NCBI GenBank assembly: GCA_047626725.1
Contig: JBLHSG010000001.1
Coordinates: forward strand, 124,001-188,000
Length of the DNA: 64,000 bases
Reading direction: 5' to 3'
Source of the DNA: Ascidiaceihabitans sp034111945
Lineage (GTDB): Bacteria; Pseudomonadota; Alphaproteobacteria; Rhodobacterales; Rhodobacteraceae
The translations under genes and the position numbers were made by a program. The notes under the pieces were generated by a model, which had not been told where the DNA came from, ran no database searches, and saw nothing but the letters and a program-made list of their open reading frames with translations. Below are positions 42,947 through 52,189 of the stretch, in pieces. The first letter of the stretch is position 1. Each line of letters starts with the position of its first letter.

Positions 42947-44371
42947 TTACGACGACGGCCCAACCATGAAACAGGTCACGTTGCGCGCCTGCAATCGTCG
43001 GCAGGCAAGGTCGGCAGTCTGGCGTGTAAGCCCCATGAAATTCGCGTCAAACCCTTGAGGCCGCCGCACTACTTTTCGCAGTGATCCGTCCAGCGTCGAC
43101 ATTTCGGACAGCGCGGTTTTTAGCAACACACGCTCGGCCTTGTAGCGACTGGGGTATCGCCCGACGTTCACGCCCCAATGGCGTCCGCCCGAGGTCGACA
43201 AACGTGTCACGACTTCGGGTGCGGGTGCGACGCGGGCTAGAACGAGGTTCTTGGGCCTTGCGTTGGGACGGGTCGAAATGACTGGGACAATCGCCTTGGC
43301 CTGAACCACAACTGTGGGGGCTGTTTTTTGTGCTTCGGTGATCGCAGAAATGATGTCTGCGGGCAGAACTGTCGTTGTGGTTTCAAGCGCGGCCACAAGC
43401 ACAGGGGCTGCGACGCCGGGGCGTGGTTTTGGCCGCAAGCTGGTTTTGACAGCCACGTTCAAGCGGATGGTTTTGCCCGCACCTTTGGGTTTTGCGACGT
43501 TTACGCTGGCGTAATTCGGGGCATCCGGTTTGCGCACAGGCGCCCGTGATGGGGCGCGGCGAAACCCAAGGTCGAGCAATTCTGCGACTTTTACGTTACG
43601 CGCGGCAGATGATTTCCCGCCAAAGACTGTGGCGATGATCCGTTCGTTGCCCCGTTCAGCAGAGGCGACAAGGTTGGATCCTGCGGCGCGGGTGTAGCCG
43701 GTTTTGATCCCGTCAGCACCTTTGTACGAGGCGAGCAAACGGCGGTTTGTATTGGCCACTTCGCGAATTCCAGCATCGGTGGTTCTGCGCGAAAACAGGT
43801 TATAATATTGCGGATAATCATACAGCACGTGCCGCCCGAGAGTCGACATATCGCGCGCCGTAGACATGTGGCCGGTTTCGGTCAGGCCATGTGCGTTTTT
43901 GAATGTTGTCCGCGTCATTCCCAGCGCTTGCGCGGTGCGTGTCATGCGGCGGGCAAATTTCGCTTCGGACCCGCTGATGGCCTCACCAATTGCGGTGGCT
44001 GCATCGTTGGCGGATTTAACCGCAGCGGCGCGGATCAAATATCGCATGGAAATCTTTTGACCTGCACGCAAACCCAATTTTGACGGTGGTTCGGCGGCCG
44101 CATTTTTCGAAATCCTGACCTTAGTATCAAGCGAGATTTCACCGCGCTCAATCGCCTCGAAGGCAATGTACAACGTCATCATTTTGGTGAGCGATGCCGG
44201 ATGGAGGCGGGTGTCAGCATTTCGAGCATGCAACACTTCACCTGTGCGCGCGTCCATGACGAACGCGGCATATGGGGCAGCTGCAACGCTAAGTGGTACA
44301 ACCACCAGCATCCAAATTGCCGCGAAAAACAATAGCCCTAAACGGGCCGGCTGCATGCGCCGAACCTTCAC
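42947..44371 (-). CDS. D-alanyl-D-alanine carboxypeptidase with SPOR-like C-terminus
   Basis: 474 residues, penicillin-binding carboxypeptidase of the DacA/S11 type that trims D-Ala from peptidoglycan stem peptides. Signal-like segment at 11-31; catalytic SLTK (60-63), SAN (120-122) and KTG (223-225). A Pro/Ala-rich linker (about 290-400) leads to a C-terminal SPOR-like domain (about 400-470, HWGVNVGRYPSRYKAERVL), which binds denuded glycan at septa. This architecture is common in Rhodobacteraceae. Confidence 0.9.
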   Translation of the reverse strand: MKVRRMQPARLGLLFFAAIWMLVVVPLSVAAAPYAAFVMDARTGEVLHARNADTRLHPASLTKMMTLYIAFEAIERGEISLDTKVRISKNAAAEPPSKLGLRAGQKISMRYLIRAAAVKSANDAATAIGEAISGSEAKFARRMTRTAQALGMTRTTFKNAHGLTETGHMSTARDMSTLGRHVLYDYPQYYNLFSRRTTDAGIREVANTNRRLLASYKGADGIKTGYTRAAGSNLVASAERGNERIIATVFGGKSSAARNVKVAELLDLGFRRAPSRAPVRKPDAPNYASVNVAKPKGAGKTIRLNVAVKTSLRPKPRPGVAAPVLVAALETTTTVLPADIISAITEAQKTAPTVVVQAKAIVPVISTRPNARPKNLVLARVAPAPEVVTRLSTSGGRHWGVNVGRYPSRYKAERVLLKTALSEMSTLDGSLRKVVRRPQGFDANFMGLTRQTADLACRRLQARNVTCFMVGPSS

Positions 44372-44594
44372 AATGAATCTGCCTTTTTCTGCCTCTGGGT
44401 TGCCTGCTTTTTGCGGCTTACCCTTATTATTGTGTTTTAGACTAGCATAATTCCAGTTTTCGATAAACCCTTAGAATCAAGGTGATAGGCGGTTTTCTGC
44501 ACTGCAATAAATCCACATGTAGGGGGTAGGTGCGAATTGCCCCATAGACCTGCCAATGTGTCAAGAATGTGGCAAAGGTGCGTTGGCGACCCTG

Positions 44595-44921
44595 TCAGGG
44601 TTTGTGCAGGTTGGTGATGTAGGTGTTCGGCAAGAACGACAGGGCCAACGAAAAGGCGCAAGGCGCTGCGATGTGGGCCTTGATTTCGGCCTCTAGTTTC
44701 AGCGCCAGACTGTCCATAAATGCAGCGTCACGGTGCGCGCGATTCATCACTGAAATTTCGACCAAAACATGCGTGTGATGAAAGTCGGTGACCTTGTAAG
44801 CGCGCCCTTTGCAGGCCCCGGCGTCAGGATCAAAGGCGGCAATCGTGGCCTCGATAGCGGCCAGAATAGCCGGAGCATCAAGGGGCAAGTCGCTGGTGTA
44901 TTTCAGGTCGGCCTGGGGCAT
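44595..44921 (-). CDS. 5-carboxymethyl-2-hydroxymuconate isomerase family protein
   Basis: 108 residues, tautomerase-superfamily CHMI homologue. Pro at position 2, exposed as Pro1 after Met removal, is the catalytic base of the family. FHHTHVLVEISVM near 48-60 is typical of CHMI. The full homoprotocatechuate pathway is not present, so the actual substrate is uncertain. It begins three bases after the HAD-hydrolase stop on the same strand. Confidence 0.78.
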   Translation of the reverse strand: MPQADLKYTSDLPLDAPAILAAIEATIAAFDPDAGACKGRAYKVTDFHHTHVLVEISVMNRAHRDAAFMDSLALKLEAEIKAHIAAPCAFSLALSFLPNTYITNLHKP

Positions 44922-44924
44922 GTT

Positions 44925-45632
44925 TTATCCTTTGGTGATTTGATCAAGCAGCGTAGAAAGCGCGCCAAGATCGGGAATGGAATGATAGCGCGGGCTGTGG
45001 TCAGGCGGTTCTGCGTGTTCAATATCCCACGCCAGACCATGCGGCACAAACACGCCCCAACCGCCCGCATCGATCATCGGGACAACATCTGATTTCATCG
45101 AATTGCCGATCATCATGCCCTGCGACGCACCTGTGCCGTGCTGCGAAAAAATGCGTGTGTAAACGTCTGGTGTTTTGGCGGACACGATCTCGACCCTGTC
45201 GAAAACATCGCCCAGACCCGATTGCGCGATTTTGCGTTCTTGATCTAGCAGGTCGCCTTTGGTGATCACCAAAACCTTGCCACGACTTTTGGCAATATCC
45301 ACCGCCTCGGCCGCATGGGGCAGCAATTCGATGGGATGGGCCAGCATGTCTTTGCCCGCCTCGATCAGTTCCGCAATCACCGTACCGGGCACTGAATTGT
45401 GCGTCACCTCTAGCGCGGTTTCGATCATCGACAGCACAAAGCCTTTGATCCCAAAACCATAGTGCAAGATGTTGCGCCGCTCGGCTTTTAGCAGCACAGC
45501 CATCAAATCAGGACCATCCATATGATCGGCCAAAAGCGTCGCAAACCGGTCTTGGGTCAGCTGAAAAAACCGCTCGTTGTGCCAAAGCGTGTCGTCCGCA
45601 TCAAAGGCAATTGTGGTGATGGTGTTGGACAT
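44925..45632 (-). CDS. HAD family hydrolase
   Basis: 235 residues of the haloacid dehalogenase superfamily. Motif I DADDTLWHN has the nucleophile Asp11 and acid Asp13; motif II is LVITKGD near 122; motif III/IV is MMIGNSMKSDVVPMIDAGG near 174. Family members are mostly phosphatases; substrate is unknown. It is followed three bases later by the CHMI homologue and divergent from clpS. Confidence 0.88.
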   Translation of the reverse strand: MSNTITTIAFDADDTLWHNERFFQLTQDRFATLLADHMDGPDLMAVLLKAERRNILHYGFGIKGFVLSMIETALEVTHNSVPGTVIAELIEAGKDMLAHPIELLPHAAEAVDIAKSRGKVLVITKGDLLDQERKIAQSGLGDVFDRVEIVSAKTPDVYTRIFSQHGTGASQGMMIGNSMKSDVVPMIDAGGWGVFVPHGLAWDIEHAEPPDHSPRYHSIPDLGALSTLLDQITKG

Positions 45633-45696
45633 ATAGTGCGCTGCCTCTTTTCTAAAGCCACAGGGACGTTATATAGACCTATTCAAGAGCGAACAC

Positions 45697-46062
45697 ATGG
45701 ATTCTGAGGCCCAAGCTGTAATGCACACCCAACCACACATGATGGCAGACAAGTTTGATGACGATGGCGATACATCCGTCATCACAGACACAAAGCCCAA
45801 GACCAAGCGTCCTCCGCTATATAAGGTCATGTTATTGAACGACGATTTCACGCCGATGGAATTTGTTGTACTGGTTTTGGAACGGTTCTTCGGGCTGAAC
45901 AGCGCGCAGGCATTCGAAATTATGTTGACCGTGCATCAAAAGGGTCTGGCCGTCGTTGGCGTGTTCAGTCACGAAATCGCAGAGACGAAAGTCGCGCAAG
46001 TCATGGATTTTGCGCGCCGTCACCAGCATCCGCTGCAATGCACCATGGAAAAAGAAGAATAA
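45697..46062 (+). CDS. clpS: ATP-dependent Clp protease adaptor ClpS
   Basis: 121 residues; delivers N-end-rule substrates to ClpAP. Core: KVMLLNDDFTPMEFVVLVLERFFG (about 43-66), with NDD and Met in the binding pocket, then VFSHEIAETKVAQVMDFARRHQHPLQCTMEKEE. The N-terminal extension before about residue 16 is longer than usual, and ATGs at 45721 or 45742 are alternative starts. The methyltransferase gene follows in 4 bp. Confidence 0.93.
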   Translation: MDSEAQAVMHTQPHMMADKFDDDGDTSVITDTKPKTKRPPLYKVMLLNDDFTPMEFVVLVLERFFGLNSAQAFEIMLTVHQKGLAVVGVFSHEIAETKVAQVMDFARRHQHPLQCTMEKEE

Positions 46063-46066
46063 TTTT

Positions 46067-47047
46067 ATGATTGGCGCACGATTGCCCTTGGCCCTTGAAC
46101 AGGGCGGTTTGGCTGTGCCCGAAGGGCGCATTGCGGTGTTTCACCCTGTCATGGATGCGGACCTCAGCGCGCTGCCGTCCGATCAATGCGACGTGATCCA
46201 GCCGTTTCGCCCTGTTTATGATGCGTTTGCCGCGCGTGGGTTCACCGTAAATGTAGCCCCCGAAGGTCGCTATGCGATGTCTGTCGTGTGTCTGCCCCGC
46301 GCCAAATCCGAGGCTCGCGCGATTATCGCGATGGCCGCCGCCTGCACCGATGGGCCGATTATTGTCGACGGTCAAAAAACTGATGGCGTTGATAGCCTGT
46401 TCAAAGATTTGAAAAAACGCGGCGATGTATCTAGCTCGATTTCTAAGGCACATGGCAAGTTATTCTGGATCAACACCCACGACGGTTTGGCCGACTGGGC
46501 GCAAGGTCCGTCGCAAACCGATGGTGGGTTTTGGACGGCACCCGGTGTGTTTTCTGCGGACGGGATCGACCCCGCATCGGCACTATTGGCTGACGCGATG
46601 CCTGCGAAATTCGGCAAGAACGTCGCGGACCTTGGCGCAGGCTGGGGGTTCTTAACCGCACATATCCTGACCCGCGATGTCAATGTCGTGCACATGGTCG
46701 AAGCTGGGCACATGGCGTTGGAATGCGCCAAGCGCAATGTCACAGACGAACGCGTGCAATACCACTGGGCGGACGCGACAAAATGGGCCCCAAAGGATCG
46801 CATCGACACAGTTGTGATGAACCCGCCATTTCACACAGGCCGCGCGGCTGAACCGTCATTGGGCCAAGCCTTTGTGTCGGCAGCGGCGCGCATACTTGCC
46901 CCGTCTGGTCAGTTGTGGATGGTGGCCAATCGTCACCTCCCCTACGAAGAGGCGCTGACAGCCAATTTTGCCAAAGTCATTGATTTAGGCGGCGATAACC
47001 GCTTCAAACTGTTCAATGCTGTGCGCCCATTGCGCAAACGCACCTAA
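46067..47047 (+). CDS. RsmC-like small-subunit rRNA methyltransferase
   Basis: 326 residues. N-terminal inactive-like MTase domain and C-terminal SAM-dependent domain with DLGAGWGFL (188-196) and the NPPFH (252-256) catalytic motif of guanine N2 methyltransferases such as RsmC, which modifies m2G1207 of 16S rRNA. Chosen start ATG at 46067 lies four bases past clpS; a longer frame would be within clpS. Confidence 0.87.
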   Translation: MIGARLPLALEQGGLAVPEGRIAVFHPVMDADLSALPSDQCDVIQPFRPVYDAFAARGFTVNVAPEGRYAMSVVCLPRAKSEARAIIAMAAACTDGPIIVDGQKTDGVDSLFKDLKKRGDVSSSISKAHGKLFWINTHDGLADWAQGPSQTDGGFWTAPGVFSADGIDPASALLADAMPAKFGKNVADLGAGWGFLTAHILTRDVNVVHMVEAGHMALECAKRNVTDERVQYHWADATKWAPKDRIDTVVMNPPFHTGRAAEPSLGQAFVSAAARILAPSGQLWMVANRHLPYEEALTANFAKVIDLGGDNRFKLFNAVRPLRKRT

Positions 47048-47058
47048 GGAATTCGATC

Positions 47059-47859
47059 ATGTCTTTTTCGATCTCTGGCAAAACGGCCATTATCACGGGT
47101 GCTGCCAACGGCATTGGTTTGGCCATCGCGCGTGGTTTTGCGGACAAGGGCGCCAAAGTGATGTGCGCCGATATGGACGAAGCCAAGCTGAAATCAGAGC
47201 TGGGCGATCATTTGGACGAAGGCAACATTCGCCATTTTGCCGGTGATCTACGCCAGCGTTTGACCATCGCCAATCTGATTTCCGCGACAATTGATGCGTT
47301 TGATCAAGTCGATATTCTGGTTAATGCGTCACGCCAAGTGATGACAACCGATGTTTTGGACGTCGAAGACACATCGGTCGAAGTGCTGCTGGAACAAAAC
47401 CTGATGACCAGCCTGCGTTTGTCGCAACAGGTCGCCAAGCGGATGATCAAACAGGCCAAAGATCGCCCCGAAGGACAAGTCGGTTCCATTGTGAATCTGT
47501 CGTCGATTGCCGCACGCCACACCCGCCCTGAATTGATGGGCTATTCGATTGCGGCTGCTGCGCTTGATCAAATGACGCGCTCGATGGCGTTGGCGTTGGC
47601 CCCTGAACGGATTCGCGTGAATGCGGTGTCTTTTGGGTCTGTGATGTCGGCCTCGCTTAAGGATGCGATGGTTGAACACAGCGAATGGCGCGATGAAATC
47701 GAAGGCACAACGCCGCTGGGCCGCATCGCAAGCCCGACTGAATTGGTCGACGCCGTGCAGTTTCTGGCCTGCGAAGGATCAGGATTTATGACTGGCGAAA
47801 CCGTCACCGTGGATGGCGGGCGCAGTTTGCTTGATCCGATTGTCGCACCTGCGCACTAG
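47059..47859 (+). CDS. SDR family protein lacking the catalytic lysine
   Basis: 266 residues of the short-chain dehydrogenase/reductase superfamily. The cofactor motif TGAANGIG (13-20) and catalytic Ser149 and Tyr162 are present. The YxxxK lysine is replaced: residue 166 is Ala (YSIAA), and the usual NNAG is VNAS. Ends GGRSLLDPIVAPAH, as in many SDRs. The enzyme may be inactive, a structural homologue, or use another proton relay. It follows the rRNA methyltransferase by 11 bp. Confidence 0.85.
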   Translation: MSFSISGKTAIITGAANGIGLAIARGFADKGAKVMCADMDEAKLKSELGDHLDEGNIRHFAGDLRQRLTIANLISATIDAFDQVDILVNASRQVMTTDVLDVEDTSVEVLLEQNLMTSLRLSQQVAKRMIKQAKDRPEGQVGSIVNLSSIAARHTRPELMGYSIAAAALDQMTRSMALALAPERIRVNAVSFGSVMSASLKDAMVEHSEWRDEIEGTTPLGRIASPTELVDAVQFLACEGSGFMTGETVTVDGGRSLLDPIVAPAH

Positions 47860-47920
47860 GGGCTTTTCAACACGGCAAAGTTTCGCGACACTCATGTTAA
47901 CCAAACAGGACAGGTGAAAT

Positions 47921-48814
47921 ATGACTGACGCTTTTGATTCCGAAAAATCCCGCGCGAGCGCTTGGTTCCGTGACCTTCGTGATCAGATCGTTTCGTCGTT
48001 TGAGGATCTGGAAAACAACCATTCCACCGGGCCGATGTCTGACGCGGTGCCGGGATCATTCGAAATTACCGAAACCACGCGCACCTCGGAAGATGGCAGC
48101 GATGCTGGCGGCGGATTGATGAGCGTGATGCGCGGTGGTCGTGTGTTTGAAAAGGTCGGCGTCAATATTTCGACAGTTTATGGCACGCTGGGTGAACGTG
48201 CGCAGGGGGCAATGGCCGCGCGCAAAGGTATTCCCGGCATGAAAGATGACCCGCGATTTTGGGCCGCCGGAATTTCGCTGGTTGCGCACATGCAAAACCC
48301 GCACGCGCCTGCCGTTCACATGAACACGCGCATGTTCTGGACCCCGCATGCGTGGTGGTTTGGTGGCGGGTCTGATTTGAACCCCTGCATTGAATATGCC
48401 GAAGACACGGCGCATTTTCACGCGCAGCAAAAGGCCCATTTGGACCCGCATGGCGAGGATTTGTACCCCAAGCTAAAAGAATGGGCGGACGAATATTTCT
48501 ACATCCCGCACCGCAAGCGTGCGCGAGGCGTTGGTGGTATTTTTATGGATGATAAATGCACCGGTGATTGGGAGGCGGATTTTGCTTTGACCCAAGATAT
48601 CGGTCGCGCGTTTCTGCCTGCCTATGTGCCGTTGGTCGAAAAACGTCGTGTTCAAGATTGGGATGATGCGGACAAAGATGCGCAGTTGATCCACCGTGGT
48701 TTGTATGCGGAATACAATCTTGTGTACGATCGTGGGACCAAGTTTGGCTTGGAAACCGGCCATGATGCAAACGCGGTTTTGATGAGCCTGCCACCACTGG
48801 CCAAATGGGTCTAG
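47921..48814 (+). CDS. hemF: oxygen-dependent coproporphyrinogen III oxidase
   Basis: 297 residues, converts coproporphyrinogen III to protoporphyrinogen IX aerobically. Typical segments: GGGLMSVMRGGRVFEKVGVNIS near 65, MNTRMFWTPHAWWFGGGSDLNPC near 127 and YAEYNLVYDRGTKFGLETG near the end, with the conserved metal/active residues. Another heme gene, hemC, lies 1.1 kb away on the other strand, next to hemE. Confidence 0.96.
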   Translation: MTDAFDSEKSRASAWFRDLRDQIVSSFEDLENNHSTGPMSDAVPGSFEITETTRTSEDGSDAGGGLMSVMRGGRVFEKVGVNISTVYGTLGERAQGAMAARKGIPGMKDDPRFWAAGISLVAHMQNPHAPAVHMNTRMFWTPHAWWFGGGSDLNPCIEYAEDTAHFHAQQKAHLDPHGEDLYPKLKEWADEYFYIPHRKRARGVGGIFMDDKCTGDWEADFALTQDIGRAFLPAYVPLVEKRRVQDWDDADKDAQLIHRGLYAEYNLVYDRGTKFGLETGHDANAVLMSLPPLAKWV

Positions 48815-48875
48815 TCTGGTGAAACGGCGCTGTTGAGCCTTTGGCTCAAGTCGCCCCGCCCACCATCCCGTAAGG

Positions 48876-49832
48876 TTACGCTTTGCCCCATCCGGCCTCT
48901 GTCAGTGCGGCGCGGTAGGTTGGCGCGATGTTCATGCGCGCCCCTAATCCCTTTGATATCAAAGCGTTGTGCATCGCAGGCAACTGCCAACAGGGCACGT
49001 GCATAATCATATGATGTTCGAGGTGATAGTTCACCCAGTAGGGCGCGACGAACGTGCGAGCGACCCAACCTGCACGCGTTGTGCGCACATTTTTGAACGG
49101 ATCCTCTGATGTTTCTGTGGCCCCGTGTTCGGCGATGTTGCGCACCCGCAGTACAAATTGGAACCACGTAAGGTAGGGTAGCGCCCAAAATGCGAGGCCC
49201 CACCACCAATCGCCGATTAGGCCCATCACCACCACAACGGCCAAAAATGCCGCCAGTGATTTGAACAGCTCGGTTGATTTGAACGCCTGTGCGGCGTCGG
49301 TTTTTGCGGCGTCCATTGCCTCGTGATCGCCAGCCAGACGAATGGCGGTTGTGATCTGGGCGATGAACAGTTTGACGCCGGTTTGTCCGGTTAGGTCGCG
49401 AACAAATTTACGTTGCATCGACGCATGGGATGTCGGGAATTTGGCGGACAGGGACAGGTCGGGATCCTTGTCCGTTTGTGTAAATCGGTGATGCGTCAGA
49501 TGATAGTGCCGATAGGCGTGCAGTTCTGCCATGATCGGGCGACCGCACAGCCATTCACCAGCGAATTCATTGACAGCGCGGGTTTTGAACAACGCAAGGT
49601 GCGCGGCCTCGTGCATCAAAATAGCGAGGCCCAATTGGCGCGATCCGATCAGGACGACAGCGAGGATAAATGTCAGCGGATTTGGCCATAACGCAAACAG
49701 CAATAACGCCAGTGCAATCACACCCCAACAGTGCGCCACCAACCAAAGCGCCATCGCATCGGAACGTGCGGCAAGGGGTCTGATTTCATCGCTGCTTAGG
49801 TATGCTTTTCCCGGTGTTGAATAACGTGTCAT
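48876..49832 (-). CDS. fatty acid desaturase family protein
   Basis: 318 residues, membrane di-iron enzyme with histidine boxes HEAAH (near 80), HYHLTHH (near 110) and HLEHH (near 270), and several membrane segments. Substrate could be a fatty acid, lipid headgroup or carotenoid; not decidable here. The ATG at 49832 is preferred to an upstream start. It converges on hemF and is codirectional with hemC. Confidence 0.88.
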   Translation of the reverse strand: MTRYSTPGKAYLSSDEIRPLAARSDAMALWLVAHCWGVIALALLLFALWPNPLTFILAVVLIGSRQLGLAILMHEAAHLALFKTRAVNEFAGEWLCGRPIMAELHAYRHYHLTHHRFTQTDKDPDLSLSAKFPTSHASMQRKFVRDLTGQTGVKLFIAQITTAIRLAGDHEAMDAAKTDAAQAFKSTELFKSLAAFLAVVVVMGLIGDWWWGLAFWALPYLTWFQFVLRVRNIAEHGATETSEDPFKNVRTTRAGWVARTFVAPYWVNYHLEHHMIMHVPCWQLPAMHNALISKGLGARMNIAPTYRAALTEAGWGKA

Positions 49833-49902
49833 GTGGCCTCCCTGCGTTAGGGTCGGACACAATCGGGCCTTTGGTCAAGGTTTACGCGGCGTTGATCTGT
49901 GG

Positions 49903-50847
49903 CTAGTGCCAGTCGAAAAACCCATCACCAGCGCGGGCTAACAGTTCCTGAGCCAACGCGACACCCATCGCAGGACCGTCGGAAATAGGCCCACGTTTTT
50001 CGCCATTGATCGCTTCTGATCCATCGGGGCGCAGCACTTCGCCGCGCAAATACAACTGGTCACCGTCCAATATTGCCAGACCCGCAATCGGGGTTTCGCA
50101 CGACCCGTCAAGGTGCAGTAAAAACGCGCGCTCAGCGGCAAGGCGTTGGCCAGTTGGCGTGTCATGGATCGCGCTGAGTATTTCGGCAGTTGAGGCATCA
50201 TTTTCGCGTCGCTCGATCCCGATGGCCCCTTGGGCGACGGCGGGCAGCATGTCTTCGGGCGCGATGGGGGTGGCGGGGACCTCGTCCATGTTCAGGCGGT
50301 TCAAACCGGCGCTGGCAAGGAACGTACATTCGGCCACACCATCGGCCAGTTTCTTGAGGCGGGTCTGCACGTTGCCGCGAAATTCAACGACATTCAGGTC
50401 AGGTCGACGGTTCAGCAATTGCGCTTTGCGCCGCAGCGACGAGGTGCCAACAACAGCCCCCTGCGCGAGATCGGCGATGGACGACACGGTGGGTGAAATA
50501 AACGCATCACGCACGTCTTCTCGCGGCAAATAAGTGTCGAGCAGCAGCCCCTCGGGCTGAATTGTCGGCATGTCTTTCATCGAATGAACTGCGATGTCAA
50601 TTTTACCTGACAGTAGGTCTTCTTCGATTTCGCGGGTGAACAAACCCTTGCCGCCGATGTCTTTTAGCGGGCGATCCTGGATCATGTCGCCGGTCACTTT
50701 GATCACATCAATTGCGAAACATTCTTTACTCAAATCAAACGCCTGCATCAGACGGGTACGGGTTTCATACGCTTGGGCCATGGCCAAAGGCGAACCTCGA
50801 GTCCCAATTTTCAGCGGGGTGGCGGGGGTTGGTAAAATCATTGTCAT
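49903..50847 (-). CDS. hemC: hydroxymethylbilane synthase
   Basis: 314 residues, condenses four porphobilinogens to hydroxymethylbilane. Conserved IGTRGSPLAMAQAYE (14-28), KDIGGKGLFTREIEEDLL near 62, VGTSSLRRKAQLL near 133 and the dipyrromethane cofactor Cys in DGSCETPIAG near 254. Two close ATGs (50847, 50841) are possible. It is divergent from hemE. Confidence 0.96.
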   Translation of the reverse strand: MTMILPTPATPLKIGTRGSPLAMAQAYETRTRLMQAFDLSKECFAIDVIKVTGDMIQDRPLKDIGGKGLFTREIEEDLLSGKIDIAVHSMKDMPTIQPEGLLLDTYLPREDVRDAFISPTVSSIADLAQGAVVGTSSLRRKAQLLNRRPDLNVVEFRGNVQTRLKKLADGVAECTFLASAGLNRLNMDEVPATPIAPEDMLPAVAQGAIGIERRENDASTAEILSAIHDTPTGQRLAAERAFLLHLDGSCETPIAGLAILDGDQLYLRGEVLRPDGSEAINGEKRGPISDGPAMGVALAQELLARAGDGFFDWH

Positions 50848-50875
50848 GCAACATGTGTATTGGCGTCAACTTTAC

Positions 50876-50904
50876 TTGACAACCTGTCTTGGCTAGGGAT
50901 GTTT
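50876..50904 (+). promoter_or_regulatory. candidate promoter of hemE
   Basis: TTGACA at 50876-50881 matches a -35 element; 17 bp later ATGTTT (50899-50904) is only a weak -10. It lies in the 93-bp hemC/hemE divergent region. Weak -10 lowers confidence. Confidence 0.35.
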
Positions 50905-50940
50905 GGGTGGACGGAAAAAATCTGGAAAAAATAGGCAAAC

Positions 50941-51975
50941 ATGGCATCTTCAAAGACAATTCTGCGCGCGCTGGCTGGTGAAACGCTTCCGACTCCTCCG
51001 ATTTGGATGATGCGACAGGCGGGGCGATATTTACCTGAATATCGTGCAACACGCGCACAGGCCGGCGATTTTCTAAAGCTGTGCTACAATCCTGAATTGG
51101 CAGCCGAAGTGACCTTGCAGCCGATCCGCCGCTATGGATTTGATGCCGCGATTTTGTTTGCCGACATCCTGCTGATCCCCCAAGCGCTGGGCGCGGATTT
51201 GTGGTTTGTCACTGGCGAAGGACCGCGGTTGTCCACGATCACAACACAAGCCGATTTCGACAAACTGGGGCCAGTGTCTGACATTCACGAGACGCTGAAT
51301 CCGATCTACGAAACTGTCAAAATCCTAAGCACGGCATTGCCCGCTGAAACCACATTGATCGGATTCGCAGGCGCGCCGTGGACCGTTGCGACCTACATGA
51401 TTGCGGGTCAAGGCACACCAGATCAAGGCCCCGCACACGCATTGCGGATGGAAAACACCCCGCTGTTCGAGGCGCTGTTGGACCGCATTACAGAGGCCAC
51501 GATTGACTACCTTTCGATGCAAATCCAAGCGGGCGCAGAAGTCGTCAAGATTTTCGACAGCTGGGCAGGGTCCCTAAAGGGCGATGCGTTTTTGAAATAT
51601 TCGCTAGAACCTGCGCGCCGGATTACGGCGGCGTTAAAAGCCAAACACCCAACCATTCCGATCATCGGTTTCCCACGCGAAGCAGGGGATGGCTATATCG
51701 GATTCGCCAAGGCCACGGGTGTTGATTGCGTTGCGCTCGATAATTCGGTTTCTGCTGACTGGGGCGCGAAAAACGTACAGGTCGACGGCTGCGTTCAGGG
51801 CAATTTGAAATCATCACACATGGTCACAGGTGGCCAACCTTTGGTCGATGAAACCCGCGCAATCGTCAAAGCATTTTCAGGTGGGCCACACATCTTTAAC
51901 CTTGGTCACGGCATCACACCAGACGCAGACCCGGACAACGTTCAGCGCATGATCGACGCAGTGCGAGACGTTTAA
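50941..51975 (+). CDS. hemE: uroporphyrinogen decarboxylase
   Basis: 344 residues; decarboxylates uroporphyrinogen III to coproporphyrinogen III. Typical elements are PIWMMRQAGRYLPEYR (20-35), FADILLIPQALGADLWF near 75, GFAGAPWTVATYMIAG near 140, and the C-terminal FNLGHGITPDADP. Divergent from hemC; the pair hemC/hemE plus hemF nearby form a small heme island. It is the last gene before the tRNA. Confidence 0.97.
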   Translation: MASSKTILRALAGETLPTPPIWMMRQAGRYLPEYRATRAQAGDFLKLCYNPELAAEVTLQPIRRYGFDAAILFADILLIPQALGADLWFVTGEGPRLSTITTQADFDKLGPVSDIHETLNPIYETVKILSTALPAETTLIGFAGAPWTVATYMIAGQGTPDQGPAHALRMENTPLFEALLDRITEATIDYLSMQIQAGAEVVKIFDSWAGSLKGDAFLKYSLEPARRITAALKAKHPTIPIIGFPREAGDGYIGFAKATGVDCVALDNSVSADWGAKNVQVDGCVQGNLKSSHMVTGGQPLVDETRAIVKAFSGGPHIFNLGHGITPDADPDNVQRMIDAVRDV

Positions 51976-52026
51976 CCGATTTTGTGGTTGACGAGGCGGG
52001 CGTGGGCGCATAATCCACGCTCCGAA

Positions 52027-52103
52027 GGCGCGGTAGCTCAGTTGGTTAGAGCGATCGACTCATAATCGATAGGTCGGGAGTTCAAGTCTCCCCCACGCCA
52101 CCA
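52027..52103 (+). tRNA. tRNA with CAT anticodon (Met elongator or Ile2), mismatched acceptor stem
   Basis: 77 nt with all arms: acceptor GGCGCGG / CCACGCC, D arm GCTC...GAGC, anticodon stem ATCGA / TCGAT with loop CTCATAA (anticodon CAT), T arm GGGAG / CTCCC with TTCAAGT, and CCA encoded. The CAT anticodon fits elongator Met or lysidine-modified Ile2. Position 5 (C) faces A in the acceptor stem, a mismatch. The elongator rather than initiator class follows from the G-C first pair. Confidence 0.9.
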
Positions 52104-52189
52104 TTTACCACCCACCATTCAAGCAGCTAATTGGGCGATTACGCGGATGGCCCGACTGTCGCGCACCCACTTTGTGGCTACGCTGAGTG

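Noticed and set aside
47860..47920. Possible Fnr or Irr box ahead of hemF
   Set aside because: No TTGAT-N4-ATCAA or iron-control element was found; only a single GTTAAC hexamer, which is not informative.
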